Below, one piece after another: positions 22,627-31,027 of a stretch of 64,000 nt of DNA (positions are counted from its first letter, which is position 1; each line of letters opens with the position of its first letter). Below the pieces are notes generated by a model. It saw only the letters and a program-made list of their open reading frames with translations, did no database searches and was not told the DNA's origin. The translations under genes were made by a program, and so were the position numbers. The stretch covers positions 6,290,212-6,354,211 of the forward strand of contig NC_048560.1 in assembly GCF_902806685.2 (NCBI RefSeq), in the 5' to 3' direction. The stretch comes from Maniola hyperantus (Eukaryota; Arthropoda; Insecta; Lepidoptera; Nymphalidae).

Positions 22627-25600
22627 CTAACCAACAACATTTACACATACACAAGTATTTACATACAAAAGGATTTATAACTAAAGGACACATAGCATAA
22701 ACGTTAACAACTGGCTAGTACATAAGATTTAGGTACAATGATGTTATGACTTTAAAAGGCAGTAAAGTAAAGCAAATTGTGATTGTGAGAGTTCATATCC
22801 CAACGGGCTATGAGAGTGAAGGAATAGAAGTACACATGTGTTTACTTACTTATGCATTGCAATACCTTCCTGCACACTAAAGATATCATAGACAGGGAAT
22901 AAAAATTTCACAAAAAAGTACTATTATTTTGTAAGGCATATCTAGCAGTATATGTAAATAGTATTAGTATTTATATCTATGGTTACAATGGATGACTGTC
23001 TAAGGCCAAGATCATTAGAGCAAACCTAGACTTTGCTCAGACTTAAGACTTAAAAAGAAAGTGTGGCTATTTCCGTTGTACACAATCTCTGAACTAAACT
23101 AAAATGGCAAGTCTAAATCTATTGCTATCCCTTTAATTTTGCTTGCGGAAAAGGATAGCCCTAGATTTAGACATGTTAATTTAGTTTAGTTTAGAGATTG
23201 TGTACAAAAGAATCAGCCCCATTGACTATTGCTTACATAAATGTGCCTCTTTTTAACTGAAACTTAATTCTAAGCAAAGTCAAAGTCAGAGAGCCTCAAT
23301 AGCTCAACGGGTAACGGAGTGGACTGAAAACCGAAAGGTTGATGGTTCAAACCCCGCCCGTTGCACAATAATTGTCGTACCTACTAAGCTTGACGCTTAG
23401 TTGGAAAGGATAGGGGACTGGGGAATATTAGTCATTTAACATGACATGGCTAATATTCTTTTTTTGTTAAAAAAAGTTCAGTCTATAGATGTAAGGGTTT
23501 TTGCTGCACTTAGTGCCGCAAAGAAAGTCTGGACGAAAAAAGAAGAGTAGTTAAGAAAATGAAGACTTAAATTATTTGCAGGATGAGACAGTGGCAGCGC
23601 ATCGCAGGACAGTCATCAATGAGTGGAAACGTGAGATGGGAGCTCCCTTCATTGAAATGGTCGGCTTTGAGAAAATACACCAAAAGCAGTAAGTGTCATT
23701 TTGGAAGTGGTCAGGTAAAACTATACACTATGAATAGACATTTGAATTATTAATAACATTTACATGATAATTTATGAAGATAATCCATACTCCATACTAA
23801 TATTATAAATGCGAAAGTGTGTCTGTCTGTCTGTCTGCTAGCTTTTCACGGCCCAACCGTTCAACCGATTTTGATGAAATTTGGTACAGAGTTAGCTTAT
23901 ATCCTGGGGAAGGACATAGGCTACTTTTTAACCCGGAAAACTGATAAGTTCCCACAGGATTTTTAAAAACCTAAATCCACGCGTACGAAGTCGCGGGCAT
24001 CAGCTAGTTTAGAAATAATTTTGCACGCCATGCTTGGCAGGATATGTAACTGATTACCTAACTTTTAAGACCCCATGTAAATAATATACATGTACCTACC
24101 ATATCTGAGCAAAATAAATAAATGATTAAAAATGATTATTTTGATCATAATCATTTTTCAAAGGAACTATGGCATCAATTTTGAGTCATAATCATCGTGA
24201 TCATCAACCAATTGATGTTCATGTTGTTGTTTTTGTGTTAATGTATTTATTATTCTTATTTACAGAAAGTTCGATCGCCTTCTTGAAGTTTGCGTCAGCA
24301 ATCAGAACATAGCAAAAGCTGGAGACGTAGCGTCTCTGTGCCCCAACGTGCGAAGTCTGGATGTCTCTCAGAACCTGTTCTCCAATTGGCGTGAAGTCAT
24401 CCAGCTGTCAGCACAGCTTCCCGATCTCAGGGAGCTTAATGTCAGGTAGCTGTATTCATAGTTTCTTCTTTTTTTAGCATGTTATGGATCCGAGACATGA
24501 TCGCTAACTATGGGTCTCATAAGAAAGCTTAGAGTCACTCAACGGGCGATGAAGAGAGCTACGCCTGGAGTTTCTCTACGTGATCAAATCAGAAATGAGG
24601 AGATCCGTAAGAGAACTAGAGTAACCGACATAGCTCAACGGGTTGCGAAGCTGAAGTGGCAATGGGCAGGGCACATAGTTCGTACAACCGATAGATGTTG
24701 GGGTCCCAAGGTGCTGGAATGGCGACCTCGTACCAAAAGATGTAGTGTTGGAAGACCCCCCACTAGGTGGACGGACGACATCAGACGAGTCCCAGGGAGC
24801 CGCTGGATTCAGGCGGCGCAAGACCGTGGCGTGTGGCGTTAATATAAAGGATATCATCATCATCATGATCAACCGATAGACGTCTGCTGGACATAGGTCT
24901 CTTGTAGCGACTTCCACATAACACTGTATAATTGGATCTAAATGGGTCAGAATCTAGTGGCTCCCGCAAACTCGTTTGGTGTCGTCAAGCCACCTATTAG
25001 GGGGTCTTCCAATGCAGCGTTGAAAGATCCCCTACTACTTTCCAGTGGGAGGTCGCCATTCTAGCACCTTGGGACCTCAACGTCGGTCGGTTTTTTGAAC
25101 TATGTGCCCTAGCCATTGCCACTTCAGCTTCACAACCCGTTGAATTATGTCAGTTTTTTTTAAAGAATATTAGCCATGTTAAATGACTAATATTCCCTTT
25201 ACCTCTCCAACTAAGCGTCAAGCTTGTGCTAGGAGTAGGCACGACAATTATAGTGCAACGGGTGGGGTTTGAACAGTCGACCTTTCGGTTTTCAGTCCAC
25301 TCCTTTACCCGTTGAGCTATTGAGGCTCTAAATGTTACTCTGGTTCTTCTGATATAATAAACTCCAAGCATGGCTTTCAACTCAATATTATGTATGAATA
25401 GTTTTAATATGTATGGATAATTAAAAACATTTTCATTCCAGCAAAAACCGTATGGCCATAGACATGCCAGAAGAAACCTTAACCAAACTATCCATCAATT
25501 TCGCCAACATGGAAAAACTAAACATTTCGGTATGCGACTATGAATGGTCAGACATACTCGCACTCTCACATCTATGGCCGAATGTGAACGAAACATTGGC

Positions 25601-28600
25601 AGCATACAACAGAATTAAAACCATAACCCCACCAGAAGACACCTTACATGCCCTTAAAGTATTGATTTTGGATGGAAATCCCATAGATTCTTGGTGTGAA
25701 GTCATGAATCTTGGCATGTTGAAGAACCTGAAGGTTATGAGTTTAAATGACTGTCACATTGCAGAAATTAGGTTTAATGATAACCCGGGGAACGGAAAAG
25801 TGGATGTTTTTGAAAATTTGGAGGTGCTATTTTTGAACAGGGATAGAATTATTGATGTAAGTAATCTACTAATTTTAAGCTTGTTTCGTGGTTTATCGAC
25901 ATGATATAGATAATGGGTATAAGTCCCGCAAATTGCTATTGCGCTGGAACCATGTCTCATTAACATCGAAATGACGTCATTTTGACGTCAGCCGAAATAA
26001 AAATATACCATCAGCTCGAAACTTCAGTCTAGTGCTGACGTCACTAAAATGGTGGCCACGCGCATTAGTTTTTTTGTGTTGTTTCGGATTGACTATGCTG
26101 CGTAGGCCCTACTGGCCGCTACAGCGTCACCGGGTAGGGTGGAGAGCGCGAAGCTCCGCCTGGGGTAACGCGCATTAGCGATTTGCGGGACTTATACATA
26201 CTACATACCACGAAAATTAGATTGTTTTATTTGTTTGTTGTTTATGTAATGAAGACAGGTGAGGATGATTACTGATATATAACTACAAAAAAAACGCGAA
26301 AAAATATGTAAAAAATCTTATATTTTGTAAAAGTTTACTATATATTGCAAATAAAACATCTGAATGACTCAGAGGTGAACGAACGAACATTGCGTAAATA
26401 GGCCACTCGGAGTCAATGCCACGTCGTAGGTGGGGCATCGACCCGAGTTTTGCACGCTATACATTGCGGGTTTGAAAAATACCAAACCACTAAAACTACA
26501 AAGTGAGGCAAATGGTTATTGGACTTATTGGTATTGGATTGTGTTTATGTAGTTGCTAGCGTTCTAGTTACACCCTGTACATGGAAGATTCAAAAAAATT
26601 CAAAGTAGGTACAAATTTTAGGTACTCTTTTTGATACTTTGGATTATATTTATATCTAACTATCTGATACCCGTGACTTCGTTCGCGTGAAATTAGGTTT
26701 TTTTAAAAATCCCGTGGGAACTCTTTGATTTTCCGGGATAAAAAGTAGCCTAAGTCACTCTCCAGGTCTTTATCTACGTCTATACAAAAATCACGTCAAT
26801 CCATTGCACCGTTGCGACGTGATTGGAGGACAAACCAACAAACAAACACACTTTTGCATTTATAATAAGGGTACTGATATCTATGCAAAAAATCACGTCA
26901 ATCCATTGCACCGTTCGTTGCGACGTGATTGAAGGACAAACCAATAAACCAACAAACAAACAAACTTTCGCATTTATAATAAGGTTACTGATTTTCTCTT
27001 TCTTTTCTATTTTAAGTGGAGATCAGTCAGCGAGTTGGATAAACTAAAGTCACTGAAAAAACTATATTTCCTCAAGAACCCAGTACAAAACAATGAAGAC
27101 TACGACACTGGCTCACAACTTATTATTGCTAAAATTGGAAACCTCCAGGTATGTATAATATACTTCACTAGCTTATGCTCGCGACTTCGTCTGCTTGGAA
27201 AAAGGTTTTTAAAAATCCCGTGGGAACTCTTTGATTTTCCGCGATAAAAAGTAGCCTATGTCCTTTCCCAGGATATGAGCTACGTCTGTATCAAATTTCA
27301 TCAAAATCGGTTAAAACGTTGGGCCGTGAAAAGCTAGCAGACAGACAGACAGACACACTTTCGCATTTATAATATTAGTATGGATTATCATTTTATAGGA
27401 TACTAGCTTATGCTCGCGACTTCGTTCGCGTGGACTACACAAATTTCAAACTCCTATTTCACCCCCTTAGGGGTTGATTTTTCAAAAATCCTTTCTTAGA
27501 GGATGCCTACGCCATAATAGCTGTCTGCATGCCAAACTTCAGATCGATCCGTCAGTATTCAAAATTTAACTGTACAACCGCTCTCACCGAACAATCTCCT
27601 TCGTGCCTTTCTCCATAAACGTGACACTGGCGAAACACTCTGTGCCCAGCTGGCACACCTAAAAGCCAATAATTGGGAATTGAATTGAATTGAAAATTCA
27701 ACCCCTAAGGGGGTGAAATAGGGGTTTAAAATGTGTGTAGTCCGCGCGGACGAAGTCGCAAGCATGAGCTAGTTGATAAAATAAAAGTATTATAGTATAG
27801 GTGATATAATTTTTTTCAGGAACTGAACGGCTCAACTATAACACGGGAATTGCGTCGCGGAGCAGAATATGACTATATGAAACGTTATGGTGCGGAATGG
27901 AAAATGGCACAGACTGACACTCAGAAAAAGATGGCATTCGATCTAGAGCACTGTCGGTTCCAGGAACTTATTAATAGTGAGTATTGATTTACTTTGTTTG
28001 TTGTGGGCCTTGTCAGACCTGGGCGCGTTTAAAACCCTCGTAGCTTTAGTTTTAATCTAACCTTGTACCTATTTTAATCTAATCTTGTACCTATATCAAA
28101 TATTTGAAAAGAGCAACCGCCGAGTTTCTTGCTGGTTCTTCTCGGTAGGAAAGGCATTCCGAACCAGTGGTAGGTGCATCCGACTATTCGAAAGTACTTG
28201 TAAAAGTTATTTGAATAAAAAAGATTTTTATTTTATTTATTTATTTAAGTTTGCGTAATAATTATCACCACTATATCTTACAAATCCAACATCAGACTAT
28301 CAAAAAGAGTAATTTATTACCTATTTTGAATTAATCATTTTTCTTTGACTTTGACTGTGACTTTACTATAGTCGACGCATTTTAAACTGAGTCGTCGAGT
28401 TATCTGTCTGTTTCGCTCGCACTTATAGGTCGTAGATAAGTGCGAGCGAAACAGACAGATAACTCGACGACTCAGTTTAAAATGCGTCGACTATAGTTAA
28501 AAATGAAATAGAGCATACTCTATGTCGTGACTCGTAATACGTAATTCTGTATTCAATATGGCGGATAAAAAGTTGATTCCTTAGTTGATTCATTCAGTTG

Positions 28601-28982
28601 TATCATTTTTAACTAGCAAATAATGCTCTAATTAATTTAAGCATAAAAAAATGATGTTTTATTTACAGAATACGGCATACCAGACGACAGCTTACTAGTC
28701 AAACAACCAAAAACAACCACACTAACTTCACAACTCTTAGAAATAACACTCAGAGACGAAAACGGAAAATCAATAAAAAAGAAATTCCCTTCCACAATGG
28801 CAGTTCAAAAACTGGTAACACTGGCCCAAAGACTTTTCTCAAAAGGCAACACTGGAACACCCACGCTACACATGGTCGATGAAGCAATGAAAGGGGCCGA
28901 AATTACATTGGACAATGTTATGAAAGATTTAGCATATTTTTCCATAAAAAATGGTGACACAATCATCATCAGGTTCAGATAA
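21510..28982 (+). CDS. Tbce: Tubulin-specific chaperone E (tubulin folding cofactor E), 7 coding exons, complete
   Basis: Cytosolic tubulin-folding cofactor that handles alpha-tubulin and helps assemble or dissociate the alpha/beta dimer with cofactors C and D. Exons: 21510-21857, 23582-23688, 24266-24445, 25442-25856, 27017-27148, 27820-27976, 28669-28982. All are bounded by GT/AG and all phases agree, giving 1653 nt or about 550 residues (human TBCE is 527). Order of domains: N-terminal CAP-Gly (about residues 30-98; WYGVEWDNAERGKHDG is the CAP-Gly signature, with GKHDG where many have GKNDG, as in vertebrate TBCE); leucine-rich repeats (about 140-390; DVSQNLFSNW, LILDGNPIDSW); C-terminal ubiquitin-like domain (about 450-550). 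Start: ATG 21510 has A at -3 and G at +4; in-frame ATGs at 21522 and 21561 are alternatives, the last placing the start just before MDSVNGGED. Introns carry many repeats. Family assignment is firm; the exact start is not. Confidence 0.96.
22107..22508 (-). repeat. B-family repeat in Tbce intron 1
   Basis: It is a reversed full-length copy, from GGGTCCCGTTCCTCAAAAGG to CACTTGGCCGGTTTTTTTT. Confidence 0.86.
22567..22626. repeat. Homopolymer of 60 T
   Basis: The T run is uninterrupted in Tbce intron 1. It is probably the poly(A) tail of a reversed retroelement or an expanded mononucleotide repeat; its length is unreliable in sequencing. Confidence 0.9.
23077..23207. mobile_element. MITE with TTGTACACAATCTCT termini
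   Basis: The left end TTGTACACAATCTCTGAACT and right end AGTTTAGAGATTGTGTACAA are inverted copies. Relatives lie at 40639-40773 and 40803-40885. Confidence 0.8.
23293..23470 (+). repeat. S1 tRNA-derived SINE in Tbce intron 1
   Basis: It starts GCCTCAATAGCTCAACGG, has the GGTTCAAACCCC B-box and ends GGCTAATATTCTTTTTTTG. Only about 110 bp separate it from Tbce exon 2. Confidence 0.85.
23582..23688 (+). CDS. Tbce: Tbce exon 2
   Basis: The acceptor is TTATTTGCAG and the donor CA|GTAAGTG. The 107-nt exon ends in phase 2. It encodes the linker after CAP-Gly (EMGAPFIEMVGFEKIHQKQ), equivalent to the human stretch around ETIGFDSI. Confidence 0.93.
23790..24010 (-). repeat. A2-family repeat in Tbce intron 2
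   Basis: It is a reversed full-length copy, from CTAATATTATAAATGCGAAA to GTCGCGGGCATCAGCTAGT. Confidence 0.85.
24266..24445 (+). CDS. Tbce: Tbce exon 3: first leucine-rich repeats
   Basis: The acceptor is TTTACAG and the donor AG|GTAGCT. It is 180 nt, starting and ending in phase 2. It encodes CPNVRSLDVSQNLFSNW and LPDLRELNV, typical leucine-rich-repeat strands. A LINE reverse-transcriptase fragment begins about 25 nt into the next intron. Confidence 0.94.
24471..24842 (+). mobile_element. LINE reverse-transcriptase C-terminal fragment in Tbce intron 3
   Basis: The open frame reads QIRNEEIRKRTRVTDIAQRV, LKWQWAGHIVRTTDR, KVLEWRPRTKR, VGRPPTRWTDDI. This is the standard C-terminus of a lepidopteran non-LTR retrotransposon polymerase, intact over about 110 residues but 5'-truncated. 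Confidence 0.85.
24850..25150 (-). mobile_element. Second LINE 3' end, opposite orientation to the previous
   Basis: The reverse complement carries the same tail (AGCACCTTGGGACC, CCGCTGGATT-like, GATGATGATGATG). With the plus-strand fragment just upstream it forms an inverted pair inside one intron. Confidence 0.75.
25153..25328 (-). repeat. S1 tRNA-derived SINE in Tbce intron 3
   Basis: Reversed copy with TTAAAGAATATTAGCC at one end and CGTTGAGCTATTGAGGCTC at the other. Confidence 0.85.
25442..25856 (+). CDS. Tbce: Tbce exon 4: leucine-rich repeats
   Basis: The acceptor is CATTCCAG and the donor GAT|GTAAGT. It is 415 nt and ends in phase 0. It carries several LRR units (MEKLNISVCDYEWSDI, LKVLILDGNPIDSW, LEVLFLNRDRIID). 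Confidence 0.95.
25919..26207. mobile_element. TIR element carrying three CRE-like TGACGTCA sites, with internal insertion
   Basis: The ends AAGTCCCGCAAATTGCTATT and GCGATTTGCGGGACTTATA are inverted. TGACGTCA occurs at 25972, 25983 and 26036. Compared with the copy at 40941-41106 it has about 110 extra bases near the right end (GCGTAGGCCCTACTGGCCGC...). Confidence 0.82.
26660..26985 (+). repeat. A2-family repeat with duplicated tail
   Basis: The 3' part (AATCACGTCAATCCATTGCA to TTTGCATTTATAATAAGG) is present twice, at about 26788-26872 and 26888-26985. Confidence 0.8.
27017..27148 (+). CDS. Tbce: Tbce exon 5: end of LRR region
   Basis: The acceptor is TATTTTAAG and the donor CAG|GTATGT. It is 132 nt, phase 0 to phase 0. 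It encodes WRSVSELDKLKSLKKLYFL and IIAKIGNLQ. An A2 repeat starts about 20 nt after the donor and another ends shortly before the acceptor. Confidence 0.94.
27167..27384 (+). repeat. A2-family repeat in Tbce intron 5
   Basis: It begins ACTAGCTTATGCTCGCGACTT about 20 nt after the exon donor and ends ATTTATAATATTAGTATGGA. Confidence 0.85.
27402..27772. repeat. Foldback pair of A1 heads
   Basis: 27402-27555 is a forward A1 head and 27688-27772 is the same head in reverse (CGCGCGGACGAAGTCGCAAG). Between them is about 130 bp of other sequence (CTCCTTCGTGCCTTTCTCCA). It ends about 48 nt before Tbce exon 6. Confidence 0.75.
27820..27976 (+). CDS. Tbce: Tbce exon 6
   Basis: The acceptor is TTTTTTTCAG and the donor A|GTGAGT. 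It is 157 nt and ends in phase 1. It encodes the LRR-to-ubiquitin-like linker (LNGSTITRELRRGAEYDYMK), matching the conserved R-R-x-A-E-x-D-Y region of TBCE proteins. Confidence 0.95.
28060..28235 (+). repeat. D-family repeat (LINE 3' UTR-like) in Tbce intron 6
   Basis: AGAGCAACCGCCGAGTTTCT and GAACCAGTGGTAGGTGCATC are followed by a TTTTATTTTATTTATTTATT tail. Confidence 0.65.
28365..28497. mobile_element. Perfect hairpin: 62-bp inverted arms with a 9-bp loop
   Basis: The left arm 28365-28426 (ACTATAGTCGACGCATTTTA...) is the exact reverse complement of 28436-28497; the loop is AGGTCGTAG. It is in Tbce intron 6. Likely a foldback MITE; perfect arms imply a recent or constrained origin. Confidence 0.9.
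28669..28982 (+). CDS. Tbce: Tbce exon 7: C-terminal ubiquitin-like domain and stop
   Basis: The acceptor is ATTTACAG. The 314-nt exon ends at TAA 28980-28982. The last ~85 residues resemble a ubiquitin-like fold (LEITLRDENGKSIKKKFP, VQKLVTLAQRLF, ending DTIIIRFR). Confidence 0.95.
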
Positions 28983-29307
28983 TTTTGTTACTGGCAACAC
29001 AATTTACTAAAAATAAAATTGATTTCAAAAACCTAGAACCTAGAGCCATGCTGGCATTTATTTAAAAAAATAATGATGCAAGAATCTGTGGAGCCAATAA
29101 TTAAAAAATTAATAAAATTAAAGAGGCCAGAATCCAGAGCCTTGTAATAAGCAAGTTTAAAAAAGCTATAAAAAAAATTATGGCGCGATAATTGCTTTTT
29201 TTTCAAAGCTCAAAGTATAGCTGTGTAAATTAAAAAAAAAACATAACTATCCACATGATAAATTATTATTGATGTACCTGTATTTATTGCGAAGTTTATT
29301 TTACAGA

Positions 29308-29313
29308 AATAAA
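29308..29313 (+). terminator. Probable Tbce polyadenylation signal (AATAAA)
   Basis: This AATAAA lies about 325 nt after the Tbce stop and is followed by a T/GT-rich stretch (TTTCTTTTTGTGTC). Another AATAAA-like site (AAATAAAATTG, near 29011) lies closer. Which is used cannot be told from sequence. Confidence 0.5.
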
Positions 29314-29373
29314 GTACCACTATGTATTTTCTTTTTGTGTCTTATTTTTGCATTCTTCTAATTATTAAGTACT

Positions 29374-29512
29374 AGATGATGCCCGCGACTTCATCTGCGT
29401 GTATTTAGGTTTTTTTAAATCCCGTGGGAACTCTTTAATTTACCGGGATAAAAAGTAGCCTGCGTCCGTCTCCGGGATGTAAGCTAACTCTGTACCAGAT
29501 TTAATCAAAGGC
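29374..29512 (+). repeat. A2-family repeat, 3'-truncated, fused to a CRE-element end
   Basis: ACTAGATGATGCCCGCGACTT runs to GTACCAGATTTAATCAAAGG. It passes directly into a fragment of the CRE-bearing TIR family (29513-29585: GACGTCAAAATGACGTG, AATAGCAATTTGCGG). Confidence 0.75.
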
Positions 29513-29904
29513 TGACGTCAAAATGACGTGATTTCGATGTTAATGAGACATGGTTCCAACGCAATAGCAATTTGCGGAATTTATATTATAGAAACTTAGC
29601 AACTTTTTTAATGAGAATGAGAGAAACGGAATCAAAATATAATCGTTGTACGCGTAGGATAGATACCTATATACCTATATTATACGATGTACCTACGTAG
29701 TACTACTCGGCTGTTTACCAAAGCGTAAAATACTAATTAAATTAATAGAAAATAGCAGCTGTGCCCTTGAGATAAACCTTCAACAAAATAAAGCATTTCT
29801 TTTAAAATTTAAAACAAGTGCGGTTGTCGCACCTGTTTACATTGCCTACTATATGTACGAGTTTGTACATCTCGCAAACGAGGAAAGATGTCGAGATTCG
29901 AAGT

Positions 29905-30055
29905 GCCATAAAGTCAAGAGTATTGGCCGGCAACGCATCGGCGGTTCCTCTGGTGCTGCAAATGTTCATGGGCGGCGGTAATCACTTAACATCGGGTGAC
30001 CCGCCTGCTCGTTTGCTCGCTATCTCTATTTTAAAAAAGTTTTCATACGTATACG
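29905..30055 (+). repeat. LINE-tail-like repeat (GGCGGCGGTAATCAC)
   Basis: CGGCAACGCATCGGCGGTTC and TTCATGGGCGGCGGTAATCA then GGTGACCCGCCTGCTCGTTT. A reversed relative lies at 35800-35935. It is widespread in lepidopteran DNA as I know it. Confidence 0.65.
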
Positions 30056-30057
30056 CG

Positions 30058-30210
30058 ACAGGTTGAACTGGCAATCGGGGACGGGAGGGAACGCCCCGCA
30101 CACCCGCCACTCGCACAGCGCCCGCGCTAATTCAGGGCGGTCGATCGCGGGTGTGAAGGTCCTCTCCTCCCCTAATACCCCGTTTGCCATCTTGAGCATC
30201 TCAACCTGTC
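30058..30210. mobile_element. GC-rich MITE with CAGGTTGAGATGGCAATCGG-like ends
   Basis: The ends ACAGGTTGAACTGGCAATCGG and ATCTTGAGCATCTCAACCTGT are inverted. The interior is GC-rich (CGCCCGCGCTAATTCAGGG). Relatives: 35953-36060 and 44456-44578. Confidence 0.7.
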
Positions 30211-30681
30211 GTGGACTATACTCAAATTTAAAGTGTCGAAGTCGAACTCAGAATCTGTAATGTCGAAACATGTCGATTGTCGAAACTACGCGAAACTCTT
30301 ACTAAGCTGACATACACCTACAAAACGTAAACAATTAAAAAGAAAATTATCAGTGCATTGTTTTGTTAATAACTTACTATTTTTATGCTTTAATCTATTG
30401 TATAAACAGTATTTTGTATTGATAAAATTAATTACTTACTTTATATTATAAATAATTTTAATAAAACTTATGAATAACATAGTCGTAAATCGTGATACTG
30501 GCCACATTGACACTCGATCGCCATTGGCAACTGTAATGTCAACAGAAAAAAAAGTTGTGTTTACGAAATCGCGAATGGCGGCGGGTGTAAAATTTGAAGT
30601 TTTCCCTAAAATTTGCGATGTAAAAGTGTTTTATATTGAAAATTGAGTATTATTTTCAGTTAATTTGTGTTTGTTACAACT

Positions 30682-31027
30682 ATGGGCAACTGTTTTGGAT
30701 TCCGGCGACGCCATGTACGTCGGCATATCGTGTTAATACTGATAGGTTTGGACAACGCGGGGAAAACTAAGACTGTGAATAATTTAGCTGGAGAGAAAGA
30801 TGATAAAGTACTACCCACTGTTGGTTTTAAGGCTGTGAATTTGATACACAAGGACACACCTGTGACTATATACGATTTGGGCGGCGGGCCGCACTTTCGT
30901 CAAATCTGGCCACAGTATTACAGCGAGGTCCACGGAGTCATTTTTGTGATTGATTCAAGTGATTTCGCAAGGTTAGAGGAATGCAAATCGGTGTTGGAGG
31001 AGGTGTTATCGCACGACAAAATATCTG
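30682..31027 (+). CDS. Arl13b: Arl13b exon 1: lipidation motif, P-loop and switches
   Basis: ATG 30682 follows TTACAACT and starts MGNCFGF. The donor is CTG|GTAAGG, phase 1. It encodes GTPase motifs G1-G3, including VIFVIDSSD. Translation through the donor stops after a few codons, supporting the splice. Confidence 0.93.

Noticed and set aside
22508..22693. Poly-lysine frame (minus strand)
   Set aside because: It is simply the 60-T homopolymer read in reverse.
23293..23365. Possible tRNA gene (GCCTCAATAGCTCAACGG ... GGTTCAAACCCC)
   Set aside because: It has A- and B-box-like sequence but no good cloverleaf or acceptor stem, and the same unit with the same body and A-rich tail occurs four times; it is a tRNA-derived SINE.
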